A stretch of DNA of 8,595 bases from Prevotellaceae bacterium (lineage in GTDB: Bacteria; Bacteroidota; Bacteroidia; Bacteroidales; UBA932): assembly GCA_031254635.1 (NCBI GenBank), contig JAIRUB010000202.1, forward strand, positions 1 through 8,595, given 5' to 3'. The notes below the pieces were generated by a model. It ran no database searches. It was not told the DNA's origin and saw only the letters and a program-made list of their open reading frames with translations. Each line of letters starts with the position of its first letter. The stretch's first letter is position 1. Both the position numbers and the translations under genes were made by a program. Below, one piece after another: positions 1-6,243 of this stretch.

Positions 1-2
1 TA

Positions 3-1598
3 TTAAAAACCATTAAGTTGCATGAGAACGGTAGGAAGCAGCAGCAGGAAACCGAGTATTACCAAGAAGAGGATAAATTTCCATATCCACTTGAACCAAG
101 TTCCGTAGGGTATCCGTGCCATACCTAATACGCCAATCAGTACGCCGGAGGTGGGCGCAAACATCGTGGTGAACCCGTCTCCGAATTGGAATGCCATCAC
201 CGTTGCCTGGCGCGACACGCCTATCAGGTCTGAGAAAGGAGCCATGATGGGCATGGTGAGAGCGGCTTTGGCGCTTCCCGAAGCAATAAATAGATTTATA
301 CAGGTTTGAATGGTGTACATCACGCCAATCGAAGCTATACGGCTAGCCCCGTCCATGGCCTGTGCAAGTTTGAATAAAATCGTATCAATAACCCTTCCAT
401 CTTCCAAAATTACAATAATGCCGCCGGCCAATCCTACGACCAAGGCAGCGGAGAGGATGTCCTTAGCTCCATCTATAAATTTTTGGCTGAGTACATTTCC
501 TGTATATCCCATCGCAATTCCGCACAGTAGTCCCATCACTAAAAATAACGCTGATAGTTCTCCTATATACCAGCCATAGCCCATTACGCCAACAATTAAA
601 TAGATAATGGTATAAGCGAGCAGCGTCAATACATAAAAATGTACCGATTTACGTGCAGTCAAAAAGGCTACGATAGCGAATGTAATTGTAATTGCCGGAA
701 TTAAAAAGGGAACCGTAATAGCACTGTTTCCAATCTTCATGGAAGTTTCCGGATAAAGGACAGCCATAATTCCCATTCCAATCAGGGTTAGCCCATAGCT
801 AATCCAAGCAGAAACAGGGGTGTGGTAGGCAATGTTTGTTCTATGCTCCTCGCTTTTTTCTCTCCAGTAAACATCTTCTTCATACATGGGCGATTTTTTC
901 GGGTCGCGCTTCACCTTTCGGGCGTAACGGAGTACAAACACAATGCCGATAACTGTGACTATTACCCAGCAGAAAAGGCGATACTCAATACCCGAAAAAA
1001 GCGGCAATTCGGCAATCCCCTGTGCAATTCCTATGGTGAAGGGGTTGAGGATGGCACCTGCGAAGCCGATATGGGTGGCTAAATAAACCATACATACGCC
1101 CACTATGGAGTCGTAGCCCATAGAGATGGCCAATGGAACGAAAATGATAATAAAGGCAATTGTCTCCTCGCTCATGCCAAAGACAGCCCCAAAGAGGCTG
1201 AATATAATCATAACGAAGACAATAACAATGTTTCCCACTCCCAATTTTCTAATCCAGCCTACCCGTTCCCATTGCGTTGCCTTCTGCAAAAAAGATTGAA
1301 TACCGGCATCTATCGCCCTACTTGAGTTAATTACCCAGAACGCTCCTCCAACAATCAGAATAAAGATAATAATCCCCGACTGCCTCACAAAACCTTTGTA
1401 CAAGGCTCGAAAAATCTGCCAACTTTGCGGCTGAGATTCAAGATATTTGAAATCTACTTGTGTTGTTGTTATGCCGTCAATTGTGGCTTCGCTACGCACA
1501 TATTGTCCGCCGGGGAGTAGCCAAGTTAGCAGTGCACAAAAAATAATGATAACAAAGATGATTACATAGGTGTGGGGGGTGGCACGTTTTTTCTTCAT
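3..1598 (-). CDS. YfcC-family (DcuC-like) inner-membrane transporter
   Basis: This is a complete polytopic membrane protein of about 531 residues. The N-terminus (ATPHTYVIIFVIIIFCALL, then a WLLPGGQYVR turn) is typical of the YfcC branch of the C4-dicarboxylate/basic amino acid carrier superfamily. About 11-13 hydrophobic segments are visible. A charged cytoplasmic loop lies near residues 230-262 (numbered from the TTG at 1613). Conserved pore-like stretches are SGSAKAALTMPIMAP (445-459) and FGDGFTTMFAPTSG (477-490), and the C-terminal GMARIPYGTWFKW leads into the last helix. Members are thought to move amino acids, peptides or dicarboxylates, but the substrate cannot be read from sequence. 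The ATG at 1598 (MKKKRATPHTY) is preferred over an in-frame TTG at 1613, because it places the basic residues right before the first helix and follows a -7 box at a normal distance. An 8-bp palindrome AACCGGTT (1612-1619) lies in the leader. The gene is divergent from the DUF2156 gene and appears monocistronic within the window. Confidence 0.88.
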   Translation of the reverse strand: MKKKRATPHTYVIIFVIIIFCALLTWLLPGGQYVRSEATIDGITTTQVDFKYLESQPQSWQIFRALYKGFVRQSGIIIFILIVGGAFWVINSSRAIDAGIQSFLQKATQWERVGWIRKLGVGNIVIVFVMIIFSLFGAVFGMSEETIAFIIIFVPLAISMGYDSIVGVCMVYLATHIGFAGAILNPFTIGIAQGIAELPLFSGIEYRLFCWVIVTVIGIVFVLRYARKVKRDPKKSPMYEEDVYWREKSEEHRTNIAYHTPVSAWISYGLTLIGMGIMAVLYPETSMKIGNSAITVPFLIPAITITFAIVAFLTARKSVHFYVLTLLAYTIIYLIVGVMGYGWYIGELSALFLVMGLLCGIAMGYTGNVLSQKFIDGAKDILSAALVVGLAGGIIVILEDGRVIDTILFKLAQAMDGASRIASIGVMYTIQTCINLFIASGSAKAALTMPIMAPFSDLIGVSRQATVMAFQFGDGFTTMFAPTSGVLIGVLGMARIPYGTWFKWIWKFILFLVILGFLLLLPTVLMQLNGF

Positions 1599-1633
1599 GT
1601 TAGTAATTTTCAACCGGTTTAAAAGGCGAAAGG

Positions 1634-1641
1634 CAAAGATA
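1634..1641 (-). promoter_or_regulatory. Bacteroidota -7 element for the YfcC gene
   Basis: On the minus strand this reads TATCTTTG, an exact match to the Bacteroidota -7 consensus TAnnTTTG. It lies 35 bases upstream of the ATG at 1598, giving a leader of roughly 25-30 bases. No TTG -33 element is present at the expected 19-21 base spacing; that position falls in the AT-only palindrome and the opposing promoter. Confidence 0.55.
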
Positions 1642-1643
1642 AT

Positions 1644-1665
1644 AATAATATTTTAAAATATTATT
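1644..1665. repeat. 22-bp AT-only perfect palindrome between divergent promoters
   Basis: The sequence AATAATATTTT is followed directly by its exact reverse complement, centred between 1654 and 1655. It lies between the outward-facing -7 boxes at 1634-1641 and 1667-1674, at almost the same distance from each. It could be an operator for a dimeric regulator acting on both genes, or simply AT-rich promoter DNA with chance symmetry. Confidence 0.6.
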
Positions 1666-1666
1666 G

Positions 1667-1674
1667 TAAATTTG
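1667..1674 (+). promoter_or_regulatory. Bacteroidota -7 element for the DUF2156 gene
   Basis: TAAATTTG matches TAnnTTTG exactly and ends 18 bases before the ATG at 1693, predicting a short leader of about 10-15 bases. The in-frame TTG at 1672-1674 is part of this box, which argues against it being the start codon. No TTG -33 element is seen at the usual spacing. Confidence 0.55.
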
Positions 1675-1692
1675 TATTTTTTTAATCATTGG

Positions 1693-2604
1693 ATGATAAT
1701 TTTTAAACCATTAACCATAGATGATGCCTCCTGGGTACGTCCCTTGTTATGGGAGGCAGAAGAGCGCGGCGCCGAATATTCCTTTACCAATGCCTTGGTG
1801 TGGGGAGGTTTTTATAAGATGGAATATGCAAGAGTGGGCGATTTTTTGTTATCCCGATCAGTTGTTAACCCATCTGTTTATGTGTATCCACGAGGGAGAG
1901 GAGAGGTGCAACAAGCAATCAATTGTATTCTGCAGGATGTGGCCGACAGGGGAGGGGCTTTAACGCTACGAGGACTGAGCAAGGCCGCTATGGATGAGTT
2001 GGAGCGCTTATTCCCCTGTAAATTTAATTATATCTCCCTGCGCGACGTTGCCGATTATATCTATACGGTGAAAGACTTGTCGGAATTGGCAGGCCGTAAA
2101 TTTCAACCCAAGCGTAATTTGGTGTCGCGCTTTATGAAAACATATAACTGGAGCTACGAAACAATCACTGCCGGAAATATAGAAGAATGTATTGCAATGA
2201 GTCGCGAATGGTGCATGCTGAACTGCTGTGAAGGTAGTATGGCAATGGAAAATTCGGCGGCCATTCAAATGCTCAATTGTTTTTTTGCTTTGAATTTTAA
2301 AGGCGCCCTCTTGCGTGTTGGTGGAAAAGTGATAGCCTTTACTATAGGCGAGCCTTTGAATAAGGACACCTTTATTATACATGTAGAAAAGGCCTTTACG
2401 GAATATCAGGGCGCTTACCAGATGATTAACCAACAATTTATTCGTCATAATGCTATGGATTTCGTTTATGTAAACCGCGAAGACGATGCCGGCGACTTAG
2501 GCTTGCGCAAGGCTAAAGAGTCCTACCACCCCGTGTTTATGCAGGAGAAGTATGTAGCAATACACCTCCCCCCAGCCCCCTCCTTGGGAGGGGGTGAAAG
2601 GTAA
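1693..2604 (+). CDS. DUF2156 / phosphatidylglycerol lysyltransferase C-terminal-like protein
   Basis: A soluble protein of about 303 residues with no signal peptide, resembling the DUF2156 (LPG_synthase_C) family. That fold is a tandem GNAT related to the aminoacyl-tRNA-dependent transferase domain of MprF and to FemX-like enzymes. The N-terminus FKPLTIDDASWVRPLLWEAE and the SFTNALVWGG stretch are typical. The strongest signature is near the C-terminus (about 258-280 from the ATG): FVYVNREDDAGDLGLRKAKESYHP carries the NREDD-G-GLRKAK-SY-P block that is best conserved in the family. The ATG at 1693 is chosen because the upstream TTG at 1672 sits inside a -7 promoter box. The last 13 or so residues (HLPPAPSLGGGER) are encoded by a C-rich repeat, so the natural C-terminus was probably near EKYVAI. 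A GNAT gene follows 129 bases downstream on the same strand and could be co-transcribed. The substrate is unknown: this could be aminoacylation of a lipid, or acylation of a small molecule or peptide. Confidence 0.82.
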   Translation: MIIFKPLTIDDASWVRPLLWEAEERGAEYSFTNALVWGGFYKMEYARVGDFLLSRSVVNPSVYVYPRGRGEVQQAINCILQDVADRGGALTLRGLSKAAMDELERLFPCKFNYISLRDVADYIYTVKDLSELAGRKFQPKRNLVSRFMKTYNWSYETITAGNIEECIAMSREWCMLNCCEGSMAMENSAAIQMLNCFFALNFKGALLRVGGKVIAFTIGEPLNKDTFIIHVEKAFTEYQGAYQMINQQFIRHNAMDFVYVNREDDAGDLGLRKAKESYHPVFMQEKYVAIHLPPAPSLGGGER

Positions 2605-2610
2605 AGGGTA
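2562..2610. repeat. C-rich intergenic-type hairpin repeat overlapping the DUF2156 gene end
   Basis: A run of C-rich DNA contains a perfect 8-bp stem, CCCCCTCC (2576-2583) pairing with GGAGGGGG (2587-2594) around a 3-base loop. It is followed by a purine-rich tail, GGGTGAAAGGTAAAGGGTA (2592-2610). Elements of this look (CCCCxAGCCCCCTCCTTGGGAGGGGG) are familiar as dispersed intergenic repeats in Bacteroidota. Here it runs through the end of the coding frame and its tail supplies the TAA stop. There is no T-run after the stem, so it is not a classical terminator. Confidence 0.65.
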
Positions 2611-2613
2611 GCC

Positions 2614-2679
2614 CGTCATACTGACGAAAGTCAGTATCTCCTGTAAACGAGAAGATTCTGAAACAAGTTCAGAATGACG
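2614..2679. repeat. Bipartite REP-like palindromic repeat (inverted pair of hairpins)
   Basis: Two 8-bp hairpins face each other. The first is ATACTGAC (2618-2625) with GTCAGTAT (2630-2637) around a GAAA loop. The second is ATTCTGAA (2655-2662) with TTCAGAAT (2668-2675) around ACAAG. The ends CGTCAT (2614-2619) and ATGACG (2674-2679) are also complementary, so the whole unit can close into a four-armed shape, with a weak CTC/GAG stem in the middle. The right arm read on the minus strand (CGTCATTCTGAACTTGTTTC...) is a form I recognise as widely dispersed in bacterial genomes. The left arm is a diverged copy in inverted orientation. Non-coding; its role is unknown. Confidence 0.75.
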
Positions 2680-2709
2680 TGGAACACAACAAATAAACAA
2701 ATCAACAAT

Positions 2710-2728
2710 CATAACTCATAACTCATAA
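2710..2728. repeat. Heptamer tandem repeat CATAACT (2.7 copies)
   Basis: Two exact copies of CATAACT are followed by CATAA, ending five bases before the GTG start of the GNAT gene. The repeat supplies the in-frame TAA (2719-2721) that blocks any longer reading of that gene. Probably slippage-derived filler; an effect on translation initiation is possible but not shown. Confidence 0.7.
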
Positions 2729-2733
2729 ACCCC

Positions 2734-3591
2734 GTGCTTCGCTTCGCCACATATCACGACATTCCTGCGCTGATGCATATCCGAAAGATTTGCTTTAGCG
2801 AAGAAGAGGCTTATTCGGCCTTTTATTTCGCTACCCGTTTTACGGAGTACAATACCTTGGTATGGGTGGAAGAAGATACTCCTGCGGCTTCACTTACCTT
2901 GTTAGATGCTGAGGTAGTAACTGCCGGACGGATATTTCCCATAGCATACGTATATAGTGTGGCTACCTTGCCGGAATGGCGCAACAAAGGGATAGCTGCA
3001 GCCTTATCGCAGTACGCCGATGAACATTTGCAGACACGTGGAGTAGAAGCTTCCTTGTTAGTGCCTGCCTCTGCGGAATTATTCGATTACTATGCAAAAT
3101 TAGGCTATAAAACCAAATTTTTTATAGCAAAACATGAGGCTGTCTGGCAAGAGAATGATGCGGAGACACTACTACAATCAAGGGATTTAGAAGTCGGCGA
3201 CTATTTTCGTTTAAGAAAAGAAGCCTATTCGACAGGTGGTTATTATGTGCAGTGGGATAAGAATGCATTAGACTTTGCGATACAGGAATGCAGGTTTAGC
3301 GAGGGCTTGGCCTGGTATCTGCGCACAGAAGAATTAGAAGGATTTTTATTAGCCTATCCGATGAAAGATAATACGGTAATTATAAAAGAAAGTTGGCTTA
3401 GGGGTAATTTGTATCCCTTAGCCTTGCGCTTGCTGCAACAGGCTGTCGGAAAAGATAAGCAATTTATTTTCTATTGCCAACCTTCGGCGAATAGCGCTAC
3501 TTCAGTACCTTTCGCCATGATTAAATGCTATACGAAAACCGCTTTGCCAACACTGGGAAATATCCCATACTTCGGCTTGGCCAAGGATTGA
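2734..3591 (+). CDS. GNAT-family N-acetyltransferase
   Basis: A 285-residue cytoplasmic protein with an N-terminal GNAT domain. The acetyl-CoA-binding motif A is at about 75-91 (SVATLPEWRNKGIAAAL, with the R-x-x-G-I/x-A loop), and the motif-B-like LFDYYAKLGYK is at 116-126. Residues 150-285 form a second, more diverged half with the closing pattern MIKCY...LPTLGNIPYFGLAKD. This suggests a two-domain GNAT, as in many Bacteroidota homologues. It probably transfers an acyl group from acyl-CoA to an amine; the acceptor is unknown. The start is GTG at 2734: an in-frame stop at 2719 precludes a longer form, and the next ATG (2773) would remove the first strand (LRFATYHDIPALMHIRK). It follows the DUF2156 gene with repeats in between and no recognisable promoter of its own, so read-through transcription is likely. 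Its stop lies 10 bases from the convergent rlmD stop, with no obvious terminator hairpin. Confidence 0.85.
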   Translation: MLRFATYHDIPALMHIRKICFSEEEAYSAFYFATRFTEYNTLVWVEEDTPAASLTLLDAEVVTAGRIFPIAYVYSVATLPEWRNKGIAAALSQYADEHLQTRGVEASLLVPASAELFDYYAKLGYKTKFFIAKHEAVWQENDAETLLQSRDLEVGDYFRLRKEAYSTGGYYVQWDKNALDFAIQECRFSEGLAWYLRTEELEGFLLAYPMKDNTVIIKESWLRGNLYPLALRLLQQAVGKDKQFIFYCQPSANSATSVPFAMIKCYTKTALPTLGNIPYFGLAKD

Positions 3592-3601
3592 AGAGCATTC
3601 C

Positions 3602-5005
3602 TTAGATTTTTTCAGCGAGAATAATATTTTCAACATGATGGGTGTGTGGAAACATATCTACCGGCTGTACTTTAACAATACGGTAATTGGCGGCCAATAA
3701 CGCCATATCGCGGGCTTGGGTGGCTGGGTTACAACTTACATAAACTAAGCGTTGGGCTCCGCTCTTCAGGATATTTTCCGCTACCGCAGGATGTATGCCG
3801 GCCCGTGGCGGGTCGAGTACAATCACAACGGGCTGTCCGTTGGCTGCAAAAAAAGCAGGGGTGAGCAAATCTTTCATATCCCCTGCATAGAAAGCCGTAT
3901 TGTGAATATTATTTTGTATGGCGTTCTTCTTGGCATCTTCAATAGCTTCAGGAACATATTCTATGCCTACTACTTTTTTAGCGCCGGCGGCTAAATACAG
4001 CGCAATAGTACCGATGCCGGTGTACAGGTCGTAAAGTATTTCCTTCCCCTGCAAGGCTGCAAAGTCGCGTACTGTGCGGTACAGCGCTTGCGCCTGTAAT
4101 GTATTTGTCTGGGAAAAAGATTTCGGGCTAATGGTAAACACTATGCCGTCCATGCTTTCTTCTATATAAGGTTTCCCATGAAAACAAACAACCTCAAGGT
4201 CGTTGATGGTGTCGTTGCCCTTGGTGTTAATCACATACTGCAATGAAGTGATGACAGGAAATTGTTTTTGTATATATTGCAAAAGTTGCGTGCGTTCTTC
4301 TTCCTTGTCGCTCCCAAAAACCATAATCAGCATTACTTCCCCGGTGCTGACGCTGTTGCGGACAATCATGGTACGCAAAAAACCGCTTTGCGCCTTGATA
4401 TCAAAAAAACTTAATTCTTGCTTATCGGCATACTCTTTCACAGCACGGCGCAAAGTATTCGATGGCTCCGGTTGCAGGTAGCAACTGTCAATGTCTAACA
4501 CCTTGTCAAACAAGCCGGTGATATGGAAGCCCAAAGCTTCGGGAGGGAACTGAATTTTGCTGTTCATTTCTTCCTTTGTCCGCCAACGTTTATTAGAGAA
4601 AGTAAACTCTAACTTGTTTCGGTAATATTGCTCATTAGCCGAGCCAAGTATAGGCAGAATTGTAAGGTTGGCAAATTTTCCTATGCGGGTGAGTTGGTCA
4701 AATACTTGTTGTTGCTTATAGGCTAATTGTTCGGGGTAGGAGATATGTTGCCATTTGCAGCCACCGCAAATGCCGAAATGGCTACAAAAAGGCTTTATCC
4801 GACTTTCTGATTGATGAATGAATGCAGTTACTATGCCTTCCATATAACCCGAACGACTATTGATAATTTGCACATTGACTACATCGCCCGGAGCAGTGTA
4901 GGGGACAAAGACTACCTTCCCGTTGTATTTGCCCATAGCCTTTCCTTCGGCTGCTAAGCCGATGATTTCAAGCTTTTCAATAGCAGGATATTTGTGTCGC
5001 GACAT
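3602..5005 (-). CDS. rlmD: 23S rRNA (uracil-C5)-methyltransferase RlmD
   Basis: A complete 467-residue TrmA/RlmCD-family enzyme that uses S-adenosylmethionine to methylate C5 of a uridine in 23S rRNA. An N-terminal TRAM RNA-binding domain covers about residues 8-65 (KLEIIGLAAEGKAMGKYNGKVVFV). The [4Fe-4S] ligands are C74, C80 and C83 (CSHFGICGGCKWQ) plus C175 (IDSCYLQP). The SAM-binding loop is LYDLYTGIGTIALYLA (324-339), with acidic E349 after VVGIE. DPPRAGIHP is at 398-406, the catalytic nucleophile is C425 in VYVSCNP, and the general-base glutamate is E459 in THHVENIILAEKI. All key residues are present. Assignment to the U1939 type (RlmD) rather than a U747 or dual-specific enzyme rests on general resemblance; paralogues are common in Bacteroidota. 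The ATG overlaps the context of the upstream gene's stop (TGA, one base, ATG), so the two are probably translationally coupled and share the promoter at 5989-6018. Confidence 0.92.
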   Translation of the reverse strand: MSRHKYPAIEKLEIIGLAAEGKAMGKYNGKVVFVPYTAPGDVVNVQIINSRSGYMEGIVTAFIHQSESRIKPFCSHFGICGGCKWQHISYPEQLAYKQQQVFDQLTRIGKFANLTILPILGSANEQYYRNKLEFTFSNKRWRTKEEMNSKIQFPPEALGFHITGLFDKVLDIDSCYLQPEPSNTLRRAVKEYADKQELSFFDIKAQSGFLRTMIVRNSVSTGEVMLIMVFGSDKEEERTQLLQYIQKQFPVITSLQYVINTKGNDTINDLEVVCFHGKPYIEESMDGIVFTISPKSFSQTNTLQAQALYRTVRDFAALQGKEILYDLYTGIGTIALYLAAGAKKVVGIEYVPEAIEDAKKNAIQNNIHNTAFYAGDMKDLLTPAFFAANGQPVVIVLDPPRAGIHPAVAENILKSGAQRLVYVSCNPATQARDMALLAANYRIVKVQPVDMFPHTHHVENIILAEKI

Positions 5006-5006
5006 A

Positions 5007-5969
5007 TCAGCGAATTATTTCAAAAGCCGACTCATAGTCTATCAATTTTTCGAATTGCAGCGGCAACTTTTGTGCGCTGATTTCTTCCAATGCAGCCTGT
5101 AATCCTTTAAGAATATTAGGCCGTTCCGGGTTGATACTGAGGACTAAAATACTGCCGTTTTCTGCCTGTAAAATGCGTTTTTTAATTTCCTCCGGAGCAA
5201 TCACCCCTCCACCATCGGTAAGTGTTTGGTATCCTATTACCTTGGTGCCTGCAGCGTTAACAACGGCTACGGCCACATCATCGGTATAGCCTGTTCCGGA
5301 ACGGAAAAGCGTAGGCTTTTTTCCGGTAACGGCAGCAATACTTGCAGCGCCATCGGCTACTTCTTTCAGCGCATCATTCATGTCGTTAGTGCCTGCTATC
5401 TCGTATGCCGATTTGCCTTCAACCGAAAGAGGACGGTAGCGATTACCTAAATTTTCAATGTCGAATAATTGGTTTGCCGATAGTTGTTTTACTGTTTCCT
5501 GATTACGCCGTGCATACAATCCTGATACAAAAAAGGTGGCTTTGACATTGTGCTTGATAAGTTCTTGTATCAATGCCTCATGATTGGCCGAAAAGGCGTT
5601 GATGGTAAGAAATAAAGTTTTAGTGTTAGATGGGCTTTGCACATTTACATGATGCACAATGCCACGGGTAGCTTCGCCCCATTGAGTTGGCTTAGTAGGA
5701 ATAGTAGGTTTGTCGGCTGCAGGAGGCATAGCTGCAATTTCTTCATGTATAGTTTCTTGTGTGGTTTCTTGTAATTCGAGAACCTTAGTGTTAGAAGATG
5801 TATTAACCACTATAGCCTCTGACCCCTCTGTAACTACTTTTGGCATAGAAATTTGCCTTGGTGCAACAGGCATGGTCGAGCGCTCAACCGTACTCATAAT
5901 TAAGAGAATTACACCATAGCAGAAGATGCCCAAAAACAGCAGGGTAGCAAAAAAATAACGCAGTCTCAT
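5007..5969 (-). CDS. Membrane-anchored polysaccharide-deacetylase-like protein with degraded active site
   Basis: A 320-residue protein with an N-terminal signal anchor (about 5-26, FFATLLFLGIFCYGVILLIM) after MRLR. A Pro/Thr-rich linker to about residue 100 would lie in the periplasm, followed by a NodB-homology fold (about 115-315). Fold landmarks remain: NVKATFFVSG (141-150), LGNRYRPLS (174-182), LFRSGTGYTD (221-230) and GSILVLSIN (272-280). The catalytic motifs do not. The usual TFDDGP is TINAFS (122-127), the H-x(3)-H zinc motif is replaced around NRYRP, RPPYG is RSGTG, and the late catalytic His of the L-L-H type is absent. This reads as a pseudoenzyme that may bind glycan without hydrolysing it, or use another chemistry. 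The start is ATG at 5969, about 20 bases after a good -7 box. The TGA stop is one base from the rlmD ATG. The reading frame is intact and well formed, so it is not a decaying gene. Confidence 0.75.
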   Translation of the reverse strand: MRLRYFFATLLFLGIFCYGVILLIMSTVERSTMPVAPRQISMPKVVTEGSEAIVVNTSSNTKVLELQETTQETIHEEIAAMPPAADKPTIPTKPTQWGEATRGIVHHVNVQSPSNTKTLFLTINAFSANHEALIQELIKHNVKATFFVSGLYARRNQETVKQLSANQLFDIENLGNRYRPLSVEGKSAYEIAGTNDMNDALKEVADGAASIAAVTGKKPTLFRSGTGYTDDVAVAVVNAAGTKVIGYQTLTDGGGVIAPEEIKKRILQAENGSILVLSINPERPNILKGLQAALEEISAQKLPLQFEKLIDYESAFEIIR

Positions 5970-5988
5970 AAGAATCTATTTTAGCCTG

Positions 5989-6018
5989 CTAAGATACGCT
6001 TTTTTTAGTTATTTACAA
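5989..6018 (-). promoter_or_regulatory. Promoter of the deacetylase-like gene and rlmD
   Basis: On the minus strand there is TTG (6018-6016), exactly 19 bases, then TATCTTAG (5996-5989). This fits the Bacteroidota pattern TTG-N19-21-TAnnTTTG with one mismatch in the -7 box. The ATG at 5969 is 19 bases beyond the box, giving a leader of about 13 bases. It is the best-formed promoter in the window. The -33 element lies only about 10 bases from the start of the transposase relic. Confidence 0.65.
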
Positions 6019-6027
6019 ATTTCTTAA

Positions 6028-6232
6028 GTGATTAAAAGATTGGAAGTAGTCTTAGGCTCTGAGTCCTGTAAGGGCTTTCGGATTTTACCCAAAAGATGGA
6101 TTGTAGAGAGAACATTTGCATAGTTTGAAAGCTACAGAAGATTAGCAAAAGATTATGAGTTTAATACAGATACATCCGAAAACAATGATTCAATTAGCCA
6201 TGATAAAATTGATGCTTAATTGTATCAAATGA
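6028..6232 (+). pseudogene. IS5-type transposase C-terminal remnant (broken)
   Basis: The plus strand encodes the C-terminal end of an IS5-type DDE transposase. LEVVLGSESCKGFRILPKRWIVERTFA (from about 6040) ends in a TAG at 6121-6123 where the family has Trp (ERTFAW). The frame then continues as FESYRRLAKDYEFNTDTSEN to 6183. A one-base insertion near 6184 shifts the frame, after which MIQLAMIKLMLNCIK and a TGA (6230-6232) complete the usual C-terminus (SENMIQLAMIKLML). The Glu of WIVER (6106-6108) would be the third catalytic acid. The first two catalytic Asp residues and all of the N-terminal part are missing. With one nonsense change, one frameshift and a 5' truncation it cannot make active transposase. 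It fills most of the gap between anmK and the deacetylase-like gene, opposite in strand to both. Confidence 0.8.
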
Positions 6233-6243
6233 AAAATTCAAAA

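Noticed and set aside
822..1082. 86-residue plus-strand open frame inside the YfcC gene
   Set aside because: Antisense of a well-supported membrane protein; composition is that of a shadow frame.
1672..1692. Upstream TTG start for the DUF2156 gene
   Set aside because: The TTG is the last three bases of a TAAATTTG promoter box, so it should not be transcribed.
2008..2448. 146-residue minus-strand open frame
   Set aside because: It lies wholly antisense within the DUF2156 gene, whose own frame shows clear family motifs; no recognisable domain and no promoter.
2614..2679. tRNA-like cloverleaf
   Set aside because: The arms do not match tRNA dimensions, there is no TTCGA-type arm or anticodon loop, and the pattern is explained by two inverted repeat units.
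2497..2712. Minus-strand open frame of 71 residues containing RHSELVSES and SQGGGWGE
   Set aside because: It is a translation of the REP-like and C-rich repeats plus antisense of the DUF2156 gene. Such peptides recur wherever these repeats occur and there is no start context.
2710..2728. CRISPR-like direct repeats
   Set aside because: The unit is seven bases with no spacers; simple tandem repeat. No CRISPR array is visible in the window.
3576..3585. CTTGGCCAAG palindrome near the convergent gene ends, considered as a terminator
   Set aside because: It has no loop and no T-run, and lies inside the GNAT coding end; no terminator can be supported here.
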